Below, piece after piece: positions 1 to 11,891 of a stretch of 64,000 nucleotides of DNA (positions within the stretch are counted from its first letter, which is position 1; every line of letters starts with the position of its first letter). Position numbers and translations under genes: made by a program. The notes below the pieces were generated by a model. It searched no databases. It was not told the origin of the DNA and was given only the letters and a program-made list of their open reading frames with translations. Source of the stretch: Lycium barbarum (taxonomy: Eukaryota; Streptophyta; Magnoliopsida; Solanales; Solanaceae); NCBI RefSeq assembly GCF_019175385.1, contig NC_083343.1:52722457-52786456 (forward strand). The letters run 5' to 3'.

Positions 1-1884
1 TAATGAAGTTATTAAAATTGGATTGGACGAAATTGGAAATAAGAAATTGCAAAAATTGATGTTATACGAAATCGCGGGTTGAAAAGGATTTAGAGAAGTT
101 GTTGAGTTCTTGGAATTGTTATGGGCTGAATTGTGAGAATTTTATATGTATATCTCTGTTGTTGGTATTTCTGTGTTAACAGGAGAATAATTGGAAATTC
201 GGGTTAGGCGAATATATAGGGAAAATGCTGCCCGATTTTCGTTAAGTCCTTAAATAATGAAAAACCCTTAACGAGAAAGTATAAGCCAAAGAATAAGTTC
301 TATACGCGATGGGCTACGGATTGACGAACTAGAAAGTGTAGTTACTAACGATAACGTTACTTTTATATTAAATAGGCTAAAAGAGCGACGAAGCGAACGG
401 GTTTGCGAATAATCGTTAACAGGTATGTAAAGCTGTCCCTTCTTTCTTTTGGCATGTCTTAGATTTAAGTGATGAATGATATGAACTTTGGGGTAATTCT
501 ATTCATAAGTCTTGAGTGTCATTCATGATTCTTATTCACTTCTTGATGCTGGAACTCTTAAGTGACTGAGTTTCCCCTCGAGTCCTCCATACGTTGGATA
601 TTAGTTGGTGTGTAAGAGTTCCTATTCTTAAATATTCTGTAATGGTTAACGTCCTTGACTTCCAATAGTTTTTTTTTGCATTATCTTGGCACATGACGTA
701 TGATTCCTGAGGCTCTATTTGATATAGTTCTTATTGACATCCATACTTACCATGACTATTGTCTTGATATTCGAGTGTTAGTTAGTCCACTTATTCTATT
801 GAGTCTCAGATGATGATGTAGTGGTATATGGTTGCTCATGATATTCTACTCGTACATATTGTTATTGTATCATTCACCGAGTCCCGGGCCGGGTATGTAT
901 TCGTGCACAGTTTCACTGCATTGTTCACCGAGTCCCTCACTAGAGGGTCGGGTACGTTATATGATGATATGATAATATGATGATGTGATGATACGATGAT
1001 ATGATTATGGCACCGAGTCCCATGATGGGCCGGGTACGGTATACGTGTACACGACTTTATTCACCGAGTCCCTCACTAGAGGGCGGGGTACGTATGTATA
1101 TGATGATATGATGGTATGATGATATGATGATATGATTTTATTCACCGAGTCCCATGATGGGCCGGGTACGGTATATGATAATGATATGCATGATTTTGTT
1201 TCGTAAGGCACAGGTACAGTGATTTCTTGATTATCATACTTGTCTCCTGGAATCTCTACTTCAGTTATGATCTTCCTTATTGTATTTCATGCTTTATATA
1301 CTTAGTACATATTCCCTACTGACCCCCATTCTTCGGGGGGCTGCGTTTCATGCCCGCAGGTACAAGTAGTCGGTTTGGTGACCCTTCAGCTTAGGAGTTC
1401 TACTCAGCCGTTTTGGAGGCTCCGTTGTTCCGGAGTCTAGACCTTTGGTTCGGATCTTATGTTGTATATGTATATGTTTATCCAGGGGTACGGTGAGGCC
1501 CTGTCCCATCATATTTCGCTATTCGTACTCTTAGAGGTCTGTAGACATATGTGTGGGTTGTGTATAAGTTCTGTTCAGCTGTGTCTAAACGATGTGCGAT
1601 GGATATGTCCGTCTGTGATGGCAGCCTTGTCGGCTTGCATATGATATGATATTGATGTGTAGTGGCAGCCTTGTCGGCTTGCGTATCATTTTATGATTTG
1701 ATCAATTGTGACTCCTAAGGAGACAGTCTATCTGACTATACATATATGATGACGTTATGAACCGTTGGAGTTCTTTTGCAAGTTTCCGTATTGTTCATAG
1801 ATTCAGTTTGATTATATTTAACAGGTACGTATACGAGTGTCCAGATCGGGCACCAGTCATGGCCTACGGGGTTGGGTCGTGACA
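1..1884 (+). mobile_element. LTR, family B, 5'-truncated by window edge
   Basis: This is the 3' part of a Ty3/gypsy-type LTR read on the plus strand. It ends at GGGTTGGGTCGTGACA, the usual end of these LTRs. Its body matches the reverse complement of the LTR at 25626-28103. Landmarks are a TATA/core promoter (about 211-245: TATATAGGG then ATGCTGCC), a 5' splice-site-like CAGGTATGTAAAG near 422, tandem repeats at 868-1180, a three-hairpin block at 1302-1360 and another hairpin near 1490-1513. No primer-binding site follows the end, so it is a 3' LTR or a solo LTR. The many small ORFs in it are not conserved. Confidence 0.85.
868..1180 (+). repeat. Degenerate tandem repeat in LTR (CACCGAGTCCC units)
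   Basis: About five units start with CACCGAGTCCC near 875, 927, 1011, 1060 and 1142. They alternate between a CCATGATGGGCC arm and a CTCACTAGAGGG arm, so each unit is partly palindromic. They are separated by simple GATGATAT-type sequence. Confidence 0.75.
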
Positions 1885-2393
1885 GGAGATTCCCTATCCT
1901 CTCTCCTTTGCTACTTGTATGTCACAATATCATTAGCCAATGGCTCCGTTGCCAACATCTTAACCTCTAATCCAGTATAGCCTTGCTATCCTTTATAATA
2001 TCTTTTAAGTTACTCGTTACCATTCTCTTGTCGTATTCTTCCTTTTTATAAGCATCCACTTTCTGATGTTATATTATCCAAGATCCTTACCAATAATGCT
2101 CAGCACTGTCTCAAATACCATCTTGGCTTCTATCCGTTTATTGCTGGCCTTCAAATCTCACTAACTTGTTTCAGAAAGGGATCTCACTTAAAGTTTAAGT
2201 ATTCACATTAAACGTGTTGCAGTGTCAGTTGATTTCATCTTACACTTGCATTTCTCTCATCCGCTTCCCCACTTTAGGGTGTACCCATATCATTATCTAT
2301 TTATATTCTACTCTATGTCCCCATTTCAAAATTTCAAATTCATATGATTCTTTTCCAATACGGTTGGTACACTGCACCATATCCATGTCTTCC
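1885..2393. other. Non-coding retroelement-like flank
   Basis: There is no coding potential here. The base composition (T/C-rich, read rightwards) resembles the non-coding internal regions of the minus-strand elements elsewhere in this window. It lies between the end of the family B LTR and the start of the family C LTR. I cannot assign it to a particular element. Confidence 0.5.
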
Positions 2394-3017
2394 TGTCACA
2401 CCCTAACGATGATAGGGCATGATGGGCACCCGACTCTCATCAGAGTCGAGCGAACCCTTAGACATTCGCTCTATTAAAACCTGTCATTTCAAAAACTTTT
2501 AAGAACATAAAAATTTTCCCATTTGAAAATCATTATCTCTAAATGACTCAACTGATATCACTTTGTCGACATCTCAACAAACATACCACAGGACACTGTC
2601 TGCAGAAGTCTCTAAGAAGTGAACTGAACATTATGAGTCAGGACAGGGCCCTGACATACCCATAATCATACATATCTATACATGACTCAGCACAACTCCA
2701 GAATGAGGTGGAACTTTCCAATCCCAGCAGACGTCAGAGCATCCTAGCTATATACTTAACCTGCCAAGCAATCTGGGGCTGCGGGCATGAATGCAGCGTC
2801 CCAAGGCAAAAGGACGTCAGTACGGACAATGTACTTAGTATGTAAGGTGGTAACAAATCATAATCATAATTTGATTTAAGATAGAAGAAATAACAATATA
2901 ACTCAATACCTGCAGCCTACGCTGGAAGAAACATAAATGTATACACAAAGTCTCAAAACAACATTTAAGTAAATAATGCAATCCAACACACATGCCGCTT
3001 CCGACATGTTAACAAAA

Positions 3018-3168
3018 TGGTCCCTTCGGACAGCCGCTTCCGGCTAGTATTACAATAGTCCCTTCGGACGGCCGCTTCCGGCATAATAATACTGGCCCCT
3101 TCGGGCAGACGCTTCCGGCTTAGTAATGATCGCCCATTCGGGCAGCCGCTTCCGGCTTAATAATGATG
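3018..3168. repeat. 36-40 bp GC-rich tandem repeat, left part
   Basis: Four units of the type CCCCTTCGGGCAGCCGCTTC plus an AT-rich linker start near 3018, 3057, 3094 and 3131. Two more units lie at about 11221-11295, on the far side of element A. Each unit contains complementary CCTTCGG/CCGGAAG-type arms. Confidence 0.8.
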
Positions 3169-6100
3169 TGTCACACCCCAATCCCGACAGGGTGTGATGG
3201 GCACCCGACCCCATATCTGGAGCCGAGCGAACCCACTGACTCTTATTACATACATAAACTCTTGAATCACTTAAGAATAAAATACATAGTAAGCTCTCCA
3301 AATCTTTTTTCATAAGTAAAGTCTATCATCATATAGGACCCGTGACATGAACATAATAACATATTTACTGGCGAAGCCATGTACAAAGTTGACACTCTAT
3401 ACCCACGACTCTGTCTGCAAAGTCTCTAACATCGAAAATAACATCATGGCTCATATACTCTGACTCAGCAGCGCTCCAGAACAAGTGGAGTCTACCGACC
3501 CCGCTGGAACGTCTTCTATGCTAGCTTCACTCGTCTGGGTGTACCTGCGCGGCATGAATGCAGCCCCCGAAGAAGAGGGGTCAGTACGAACAATGTACTG
3601 AGTATGTAAGGCAAGAGTAATAACATAAGATCATGGTAGAAGACATAGAGAATAGTATATAGTAAGAACATAACTTGTACCTCTGCTTGCCTCCTAGGGC
3701 AGATATCAAGTAAGCTAACTTTCCCTTTTTGCAACGACATATACACATTTACATGTAAACTGCCCAACCATATAGGTACGGGGTACTTCTGTCTGAGCAT
3801 ATCATGGAACAAAAGAGTAACCTGAACATATGAGTGCCCTGGGGGCGGATGCCATGCATGCTTTATCTGGTCATGTCATATCATGTCGTATCATATCATA
3901 TCATGTCATGTCATATTATATCATATCATGTCATATCATAGCGTGTCACATCATATCATGTCATATCCTATCGTGTCATATACTGTCGGGTCATAGCATA
4001 GCACCGAACAATGTCGGCTCGCCCACATAGCACCGAAATACATCGGCTCGCCCATATATCCCGCGACCAAGCATCCCGCGTCCGGGATGGTAAGCCAGCT
4101 GACCATGTGGCAATGAAACATGTTTCCCTTCCAATCCCCATGTATCCTTTCCCCCCACCCCATGTACATATTCATATCTCATATACATATGTCATATAAG
4201 CATGCAGGAGAGCCCAAAGAAAATCATGTATCCATCGGAGTGACGTAAAGTCGGTGACCTCCGATTACATTATGGAATAACCGTGATCGCTTTGTCTCAC
4301 CTAGAAGGAACGAGTATTTTAAGGCGAGACTATCAACGGAGAATGGCATTAGAAGAAAACATAGTATGAAATCATGGGCATCATAGAGATCAATTCATGT
4401 GCTTTGAAATCTTTAGAGAATAACGTCACGACCAAGGAATAGAATTAAAGATCATGAACTAGTTGGGCACTTTCATACTCACATTGAATTCTTGACTTAA
4501 GACACTTGGTAATGGAATCATTCTTGTCATACTTATCATGGACATATTCTCTTCCTTACATCATCATTATCATTATTATCATAGAAATATTCTCCTTGGA
4601 ATAGTTACAGTACTTGTCACTTGATAAACGGAACAATAAGGAAAATCCGGGAACAATGGCCAACCTCGGGTCAAATGAGGCGGCGTACCAAATTTACGTA
4701 CATTACATTTCATGACGTCACTCGTGGGGGTTTTAAGGTAGTCAGGTCATATTTATGCAAGTTCTAGATGCTTCGGAGGTTTTTCCAACATTTCGCACAC
4801 TTTCTAATTCAATTCCATTGAATGAAAAGGAGAAACTTTAGGTGCGGATTCCGGAGAATAGAGTTGTCCCCGAGGCTCGTATCCAACCTAGTATTCCTAA
4901 GACATGCCAAGCAAGAAAGGATATAACCTTACATACCTTTTACCGCTCCTTATGCTACTCCAAATTCACGTTGCAAATCCGCCAGAATCTACAAATTGGT
5001 CATATTTACCAAACCTTATTTAGCGCATCTAGAAGTTGAATCTTAAGGTAACATTTATCTACCGAAATTTCGGCAGCACTTCCCCTATAAATACACCATC
5101 TCCAAAACTTCAACTTAGCCAATTTAATCAACAACAATCCGGGAATTCAACCCGGCCAAATTATCAACAACAATGCCAACAATCATAATAACAATTTCAA
5201 TTAACATACTACTTCCTTCAAGACCTTCCAAGTCCAACAAAAACAATAACAACCCTATAATTTATATTCCAACAACACCATACTGACAACCTTATATGCC
5301 ATACATGCAAGAACATCATATTCAATCTTCATAAACTTCTAGAACAAGTTTCCAACAATTACCACCTAAACTAAAATTATTAAGCATCCATTTTCCATCA
5401 TAGATTTCACTACAACAACAACCAACATGCAAGATAAAATTTGCTAACTCTTCTAGCACCACACGGCCACACATGTACACTACATATTTTCATGAGTTTC
5501 ATTCACTTCAACATACCACAACAATCGTGATACTAAGTAAAATTAATTCATCATTTCTCCACAAATGCAACTAAATTCGGCCAACACCATACTCACACGG
5601 CCACACTTCAACATTCATGTTTTCATGTTTCTCATTCATTTACACATCCTACAATATACACAAGCATCCATAACATATAAAGAAGATTTGTTCTTACCTT
5701 TTTTTCCTTCAACTTTCCTCTTGGTTAAGATTATGAATTTGTACAAATGGATGATTTTCTTGTTCCAACAACTCTTCCATGTTGTAGAGGGCCTTCCAAT
5801 TGGTGGGATTGCTAGGAGAAAATATTTTTTTGTGATCAATTTCCATGGCATTAATTTTTGGTGTCTTGGCTGAAATGGCCCTTCCCCTTTCTTTCTTCTT
5901 TGTTCTTTAAAATTCTAGAAATTTCTAGGAAATGTTATAAAATAAAGATGACTTAGTCATCTTTTAAGCTTATTCATTAAGCTTCTAATTGGGCCTAAGC
6001 CCACCCCCTTTGAATGGCCCAAATGGCCTCTTTAATTGGAAGCCCACCTTTTTTTTTATCCTACAATTTATGAAAAAGTATTTTCCAAATTCCAAATTTG

Positions 6101-6294
6101 CCCTTCGTCTTCCTCCATATTTCCACGAGTCGTATTGCGAATTTCCCTTCATGCCCTTGACCTTTCTTAATATTCCCACTTCAAAATTTTCATAAACAAC
6201 TTGTACACCAAACAAGATCAAAATTATAGTCTTGTTCTTAATCTTCCGCAATTATCTTAAATTATCCGAATGCTCAAAAATGCGGGATATAACA
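3169..6294 (-). mobile_element. Element A, 3' LTR
   Basis: Runs from TGTCACACCCC to ATATAACA, giving TG...CA ends on the minus strand. It contains the three-hairpin block (3544-3602), a TCAT/GTCAT microsatellite (about 3870-3990), the splice-donor-like motif (ACATAC at 4931-4936, read as GTATGT) and the TATA/core promoter (5061-5094, with the palindrome CCGAAATTTCGG). The ORFs shared with the other LTR (for example at 5565-5873) lack codon conservation and are chance. Confidence 0.92.
3870..3990. repeat. TCATATCATG-type microsatellite in A LTR
   Basis: An imperfect 5-bp microsatellite of ATCAT/GTCAT steps. The same tract is at about 8845-8965 in the other LTR. Confidence 0.8.
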
Positions 6295-6331
6295 TCCTCC
6301 CCCCCTTTAGAACATTCGTCCTCGAATGTTC
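6295..6331 (-). promoter_or_regulatory. Element A polypurine tract and adjoining hairpin
   Basis: On the minus strand, TAAAGGGGGGGGAGGA abuts the LTR start TGTTATATCC and is the plus-strand primer. Just upstream is a perfect 9-bp inverted repeat, GAACATTCG/CGAATGTTC (6310-6318 and 6323-6331), with a 4-nt loop. Confidence 0.88.
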
Positions 6332-7336
6332 AACTGACCTCATGGAGGGGGTCCCTTTATGTCTTGTAGTACTTCGGGAGGGGGTCCCTTTATAGTCGCC
6401 CTTTTCTCCATGTCCATTCCATATCTGTTGTCCTACTTTCCTTACTATGAAACTCGTGGATCCTTACATGAGTCCTCATTCCATGTCATGGGTTTCTTTT
6501 ATAGCTGCTCTTTCCATTATACCCGTTCCTTATCCTTTACCTTATGATCCTTATAATCGAACTCTTTGACTTTTCGTGAGTCACCGCTCCATGTCATAGG
6601 TTTTTCTAACTCCCTGTGTCACCTCATTATCCTTATTCTTTCCGGGTCCTTCCTTTTCTATTATTGTCTCGTCACCGCACCTTAACGGAAGCCATGTCTT
6701 AGTACGCAATCCTTACTTAATGATTCAATGTAGCCGTAGGCTATTTCTTTTTCCTCAGGTCTATCTCTTAGTATACTTTATTTTGCTTCTACTCTTCTCC
6801 CAAGTATTCGTGCGACACGCCGACATATTTTAAACTCTTATTCCAAGCTAATAGATTTCCTTTTCTGACACTTGATAGTGTTGCAATTTCTTTTTAGGTC
6901 TAATATAGTATGATCTCCCCCCCTTTAGGGGGCTCCTTATATACTAACCGTTTTCGAGTACCTTCCTCTTCTTGCTATTTCTTCATATGAATTCTAAAGC
7001 TCGTGAACTATTCCTTTGTTTAATTAATTCCTTCCTTGTCATAGTGCCGGTTACTGGAACTCTGAGATTCACCTATACAATCATCTTGGAATATTCTACA
7101 TCTTCACATGTAGATATATAATTACTATCAGCTAGCCCGCAAAGTACGTCCAAATGCTGTTCAAGCCTATCCTAATTTTAGGGCTGTGATGCACTCCCTG
7201 TCTCTTTACCGAGCTAATCCACCTTGTCTTACGCGTCCTCTTAAGGTTTCCAGCCATCCCATATACTCTAGTTTTCCTTAGGCTACGCTAATCTCCCATT
7301 TGTCCCTTATGTCTGAATATGCAGAATTTCTTGTAA

Positions 7337-7435
7337 ACTTCCCAGGGGGTCACCCATCATGAAATTTCTCCCACCTGAGCACGCTTAACCCAAAAACTTC
7401 ACTGGAATTCGGTGTCTTAATGCTGATATTTTCGC
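7337..7435 (-). other. 5S rRNA-derived sequence inside element A
   Basis: On the minus strand this region is collinear with plant 5S rRNA. It starts ATATCAGCATTAA and CACCGAAT (5S: ATACCAGCACTAA, CACCGGAT), has the same 48-nt span to GTTAAGCGTGCT (identical to the box A region), and continues to GATGGGTGACC and CCTGGGAAGT (box C region, with CCC for CTC between). The middle (intermediate element) has diverged. It is not an intact gene. It is in the element's sense orientation. The 5S comparison is from general knowledge of the plant sequence. Confidence 0.85.
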
Positions 7436-8045
7436 TTCCGCTTCCTCACATGACCTTTATTACATGTTCTGGAGCAAGTCGACGTCTTACAGGTCCCGAA
7501 ACATTTGCGTAACTCGTCCTTTCTTTTACAATTACGGTTTTACCCTTTTGGTTTCCGATGTTCATCTTCCGCCTGCGTGTATGGCTACCTCCTGTTCTTG
7601 TCTTCCAGATTCTCAATTGTAGCGATCTCACCTTCGTTGCCACGCCAGACCCATAGGTCCTCTAGAACAACACATCCCATATATCGTCTGTTTATGGCAT
7701 TCCCTTTTTCCGCGTCTCTTTCTATTAAACGTATCCATTCTGGTAGAACTTCGTCTACCACTCCTGCTATTTAAAATCAGTACATAGCAAATATCGACAA
7801 TACTTCGCAAAACATATCGCTATATGACATATTCCAGCCATCAGAACTTCCAGTTCCAAGAAATAAAACAATTATCCAGGCTTACCTTTGTAACTTGCCA
7901 TCTCGTCACTTGTCTTCTTTCGTCACCACTAGGCGGCTGCGAAAATTCGACGGTTAGTATAAGGAATCTCATTTCCTATGACTTGGCTTTGTCGCACGAT
8001 CTAAGACAGAAAGAAGGTCAACAATTCCTAGATGCCCCGCAACCT

Positions 8046-8085
8046 CCTGTTTATAAATGTGGCCAGCTTCACACCCATAAACAGG
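8046..8085 (-). promoter_or_regulatory. PBS-proximal kissing-loop-like hairpin (element A)
   Basis: In RNA sense it has an outer 9-bp stem CCTGTTTAT/ATAAACAGG (perfect), a 3x3 internal loop, an inner stem TGTG/CACA and an 8-nt loop AAGCTGGC containing self-complementary AGCT. The same architecture recurs beside every PBS in the window. Confidence 0.75.
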
Positions 8086-8128
8086 ACTCTACTGGACACG
8101 ACTTTGCAGACAACCCTTAGACCGACCT

Positions 8129-8140
8129 GCTCTGATACCA
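8129..8140 (-). promoter_or_regulatory. Primer-binding site, element A (initiator Met tRNA)
   Basis: The minus-strand TGGTATCAGAGC is complementary to the 3' end of plant initiator-Met tRNA. It lies 3 nt inside the LTR end at 8144. Confidence 0.92.
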
Positions 8141-8143
8141 CTT

Positions 8144-11100
8144 TGTCACACCCCAATCCTGACAGGGTGTGATGGGCACCCGACCCCATATCTGGAGGCG
8201 AGCGAACCCACTGACTCTTATTACATACATAAACTCTTGAATCACTTAAGAATAAAATACATAGTAAGCTCTCCAAAAAGTTTTTCATAAATAAAGTCTA
8301 TCATCATATAGGACCCGTGACATGAACATAATAACATATTGACTGGCGAAGCCATGTACAAAGCTGACACTCTATACCCACGACTCTGTCTGCAAAGTCT
8401 CTAACATCGAACAAAACATCATGGCTCATATACTCTGACTCGGCAGCGCTCCAGAACAAGTGGAGTCTACCGACTCCGCTGGAACGTCTTCTATGCTAGC
8501 TTCTCTCGTCTGGGTGTACCTGCGCGGCATGAACGCAGCCCCCGAAGAAGAGGGGTCAGTACGAACAATGTACTGAGTATGTAAGGCAAGAGTAATAACA
8601 TAGGATCATGGTAGAAGACATAGAGAATAGTATATAGTAAGAACATAACTGGTACCTCTGCTTGCCTCTTAGGGCAGATATCAAGTAAGCTAACTTTCCC
8701 TTTTTGCAACGACATATACACATTTACATGTAAACTGCCCAACCATATAGGTACGGGGTACTTCTGTCTGAGCATATCATGGAACAAAAGAGTAACCTGA
8801 ACATATGAGTGCCCTGGGGGCGGATGCCATGCATGCTTTATCTGGTCATGTCATATCATGTCGTATCATATCATATCATGTCATGTCATATTATATCATA
8901 TCATGTCATATCATAGCGTGTCACATCATATCATGTCATATCATATGGTGTCATATCATGTCGGGTCATAGCATAGCACCGAACAATGTCGGCTCGCCCA
9001 TATATCCCGCGACCAGGCATCCCGTGTCCGGGATGGTAAGCCAACTGACCAGGTGGCAATGAAACATGTTTCCCTTCCAATCCCCATGTATCCTTTCCCC
9101 CCACCCCATGTACATATTCATATCTCATATACATATGTCATATAAGCATGCAGGACAGCCCAAAGAAAATCATGTATCCATCGGAGTGACGTAAGGTTGG
9201 TGACCTCCGATTACATTATGGAATAACCGTGATCGCTTTGTCTCACCTGGAAGGAACGAGTATTTTAAGGCGAGACTATCAACGGAGAATGGAATTAGAA
9301 GAAAACATAGTATGAAATCATGGGTATCATAGACATCAATTCATGTGCTTTGAAATCTTTAGAGAATAACGTCATCACCAAGGAATAGAATTAAAGATCA
9401 TGAACTAGTTGGGCACTTTCATACTCACATTGAATTCTTGACTTAAGACACTTGGTCATGGAATCATTCTTGTCATACTTATCATTGACATATTCTCTTC
9501 CTTACATCATCATTATCATTATTATCATAGAAATATTCTCATTGGAATAGTTACAGTACTTGTCACTTGATAAACGGAACAATGGCCCACCTCGGGTCAA
9601 ATGAGGCTGCGTACCAAATTTACGTACATTACATTTCATGACGTCACTCGTGGGGGTTTTAAGGTAGTCAGGTCATATTTATGCAAGTTCTAGATGCTTC
9701 GGAGGTTTTTCCAACATTTCGCACACTTTCTAATTCAATTCCATTGAATGAAAAGGAGAAACTTTAGGTGCGGATTCCGGATAATAGAGTTGTCCCCGAG
9801 GCTCGTATCCAACCTAGTATGCCTAAGACATGCCAAGCAAGAAAGGATAAAACCTTACATACCTTTTTCCGCTCCTTATGCTACTCCAAATTCAAGTTGC
9901 AAATCCGCCAAAATCTACAAATTGGTCATATTTACCAAACCTTAATTAGCGCATCTAGAAGTTGAATCTTAAGGTAACATTTGTTTACCGAAATTTCGGC
10001 AGCACTTCCCCTATAAATACACCATCTCCAAAACTTCAACTTAGCCAATTTAATCAACAACAATCCGGGAATTCAACCCGGCCAAATTATCAACAACAAT
10101 GCCAACAATCATAATAACAATTTCAATTAACATACTACTTCCTTCAAGACCTTCCAACTCCAACAAAAACAATAACAACCTTATAATTTATATTCCAACA
10201 ACACCATACTGACAACCTTATATGCCATACATGCAAGAACATCATATACAATCTTCATAAACTTCTAGAACAAGTTTCCAACAATTACCACCTAAACTAA
10301 AATTATTAACCATCCATTTTCCATCATAGATTTCACTACAACAACAACCAACATGCAAGATAAAATTTGCTCACTCTTCTAGCACCACACGGCCACACAT
10401 GCACACTACATATTTTCATGAGTTTCATTCACTTCAACATACCACAAAAATCATGATACTAAGTAAAATTAATTCATCATTTCTCCACAAATGCAACTAA
10501 ATTCGGCCAACACCATACTCACACGGCCACACTTCAACATTCATGTTTTCATGTTTCTCATTCATTTACACATCCTACAATATACACAAGCATCCATAAC
10601 ATATAAAGAAGATTTGTTCTTACCTTTTTTTCCTTCAACTTTCCTCTTGGTTAAGATTATGAATTTGTACAAATGGATGATTTTCTTGTTCCAACAACTC
10701 TTCCATGTTGTAGAGGGCCTTCCAATTGGTGGGATTGCTAGGAGAAAATATTTTTTTGTGATCAATTTCCATGGCATGAATTTTTGGGGTCTTGGCCGAA
10801 ATGGCCCTTCCCCTTTCTTTCTTCTTTGTTCTTTAAAATTCTAGAAATTTCTAGGAAATGTTATGAAATAAAGATGGCTTAGTCATCTTTTAAGCTTATT
10901 CATTAAGCTTCTAATTGGGCCTAAGCCCACCCCCTTTGAATGGCCCAAATGGCCTCTTTAATTGCAAGCCCACCTTTTGTTTTGTCCTACAATTTATGAA
11001 AAATTATTTTCCAAATTCCAAATTTGCCTTTCGCCTTCCTCCATATTTCCACGAGTCGTATTGCGAATTTCCCTTCATGCCCTTGACCTTTCTTAATATT

Positions 11101-11220
11101 CCCACTTCAAAATTTTCATAAACAACTTGTACACCAAACAAGATCAAAATTATAGTCTTGTTCTTAATCTTCCGCAATTATCTTAAATTATCCGAATGCG
11201 CAAAAATGCGGGATATAACA
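8144..11220 (-). mobile_element. Element A, 5' LTR
   Basis: The 3077-bp partner of 3169-6294. The three-hairpin block is at 8519-8578, the microsatellite at about 8845-8965, the donor-like motif at 9857-9862 and the TATA/core promoter at 9987-10020. The right end ATATAACA is followed directly by the duplication TGATG. Confidence 0.92.
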
Positions 11221-11891
11221 TGATGGCCCCTTCGGGCAGCCGCTTCCGGCTTAATAATTATGGCCCCTTCGGGCAGCCGCTTCCGGCTTAATATCACAAT
11301 TATGTCAACACAAATTTAATCCACAAATATCAATACAAGAAATGATGCTATGGAATGTAAACATAAATCGTAAATGAAATGAAATAGTAAAATCTCGCAC
11401 CCCCTTCGGAGTGGTTTTGAAAATCGAACTTTATGTTCCCTTTATTATAAAACTAATTTCCTCGAAATCATTAGTAAAACCATATATACAACTCAACTGG
11501 CACCTTATGGATGTTCCCTTCGGAACAGAATAGGAGTACAATATCAATAAACCATCACGAGGAACATATAGACCTTACTCGTCTAAGAATGGAGTCATAT
11601 AGAGTACATATAGAACGAAAGCACAAGAATCATGCCAAAGAAAGAAAGGTTTGCCTTACATACCTTTAGCGCTTATTTGTCACACAATATGTATACGCTG
11701 CCCAATAATACTTCAACCTATACTAAGACGCCAACAACTGTGGTTAAGCTACGGGGAGATTCAAAACGTATTCTAACGTTAGTAACTCCTTTCTAGATGT
11801 TTAGACGAGGTTTTCTCTTGTAGTAAAACCAACTACATACAACCAATCCCACATCAATAAGTATACATTGAACACCAATCCGGACAGCCCA

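Larger units (their letters stand above)
6295..8143 (-). other. Element A internal region, non-coding
   Basis: This 1849-bp stretch lies between PPT and PBS. No ORF in it resembles Gag or Pol. Its PPT-proximal part aligns with the internal 3' ends of H (29067-29587) and, more weakly, D. Its centre holds a 5S rRNA-like sequence at 7337-7435 and its PBS end holds the conserved hairpin at 8046-8085. Confidence 0.85.
3164..11225 (-). mobile_element. Element A: complete non-coding LARD-type retrotransposon
   Basis: An 8052-bp element (3169-11220) is flanked by TGATG duplications at 3164-3168 and 11221-11225. It has LTRs of 3126 and 3077 bp, a PBS matching initiator-Met tRNA, a polypurine tract and a 1.85-kb internal region with no gag or pol. 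This is the structure of a large retrotransposon derivative, which must borrow proteins from an autonomous relative. LTR divergence looks moderate and includes an indel of about 30 bp (extra near 4020-4050 in the left copy). The internal region carries a 5S rRNA-like sequence and a PBS-proximal hairpin. Confidence 0.92.

Noticed and set aside
5565..5873. 102-codon ORF, similar at 10491-10844 (117 codons)
   Set aside because: Within A LTRs; the two copies differ by read-through at the end and the reading frame shows no sign of selection.
7337..7435. Functional 5S rRNA gene
   Set aside because: Many helix positions have changed, the intermediate promoter element is lost, there is no proper T-run terminator right after it, and the copies are single and embedded in retroelements.
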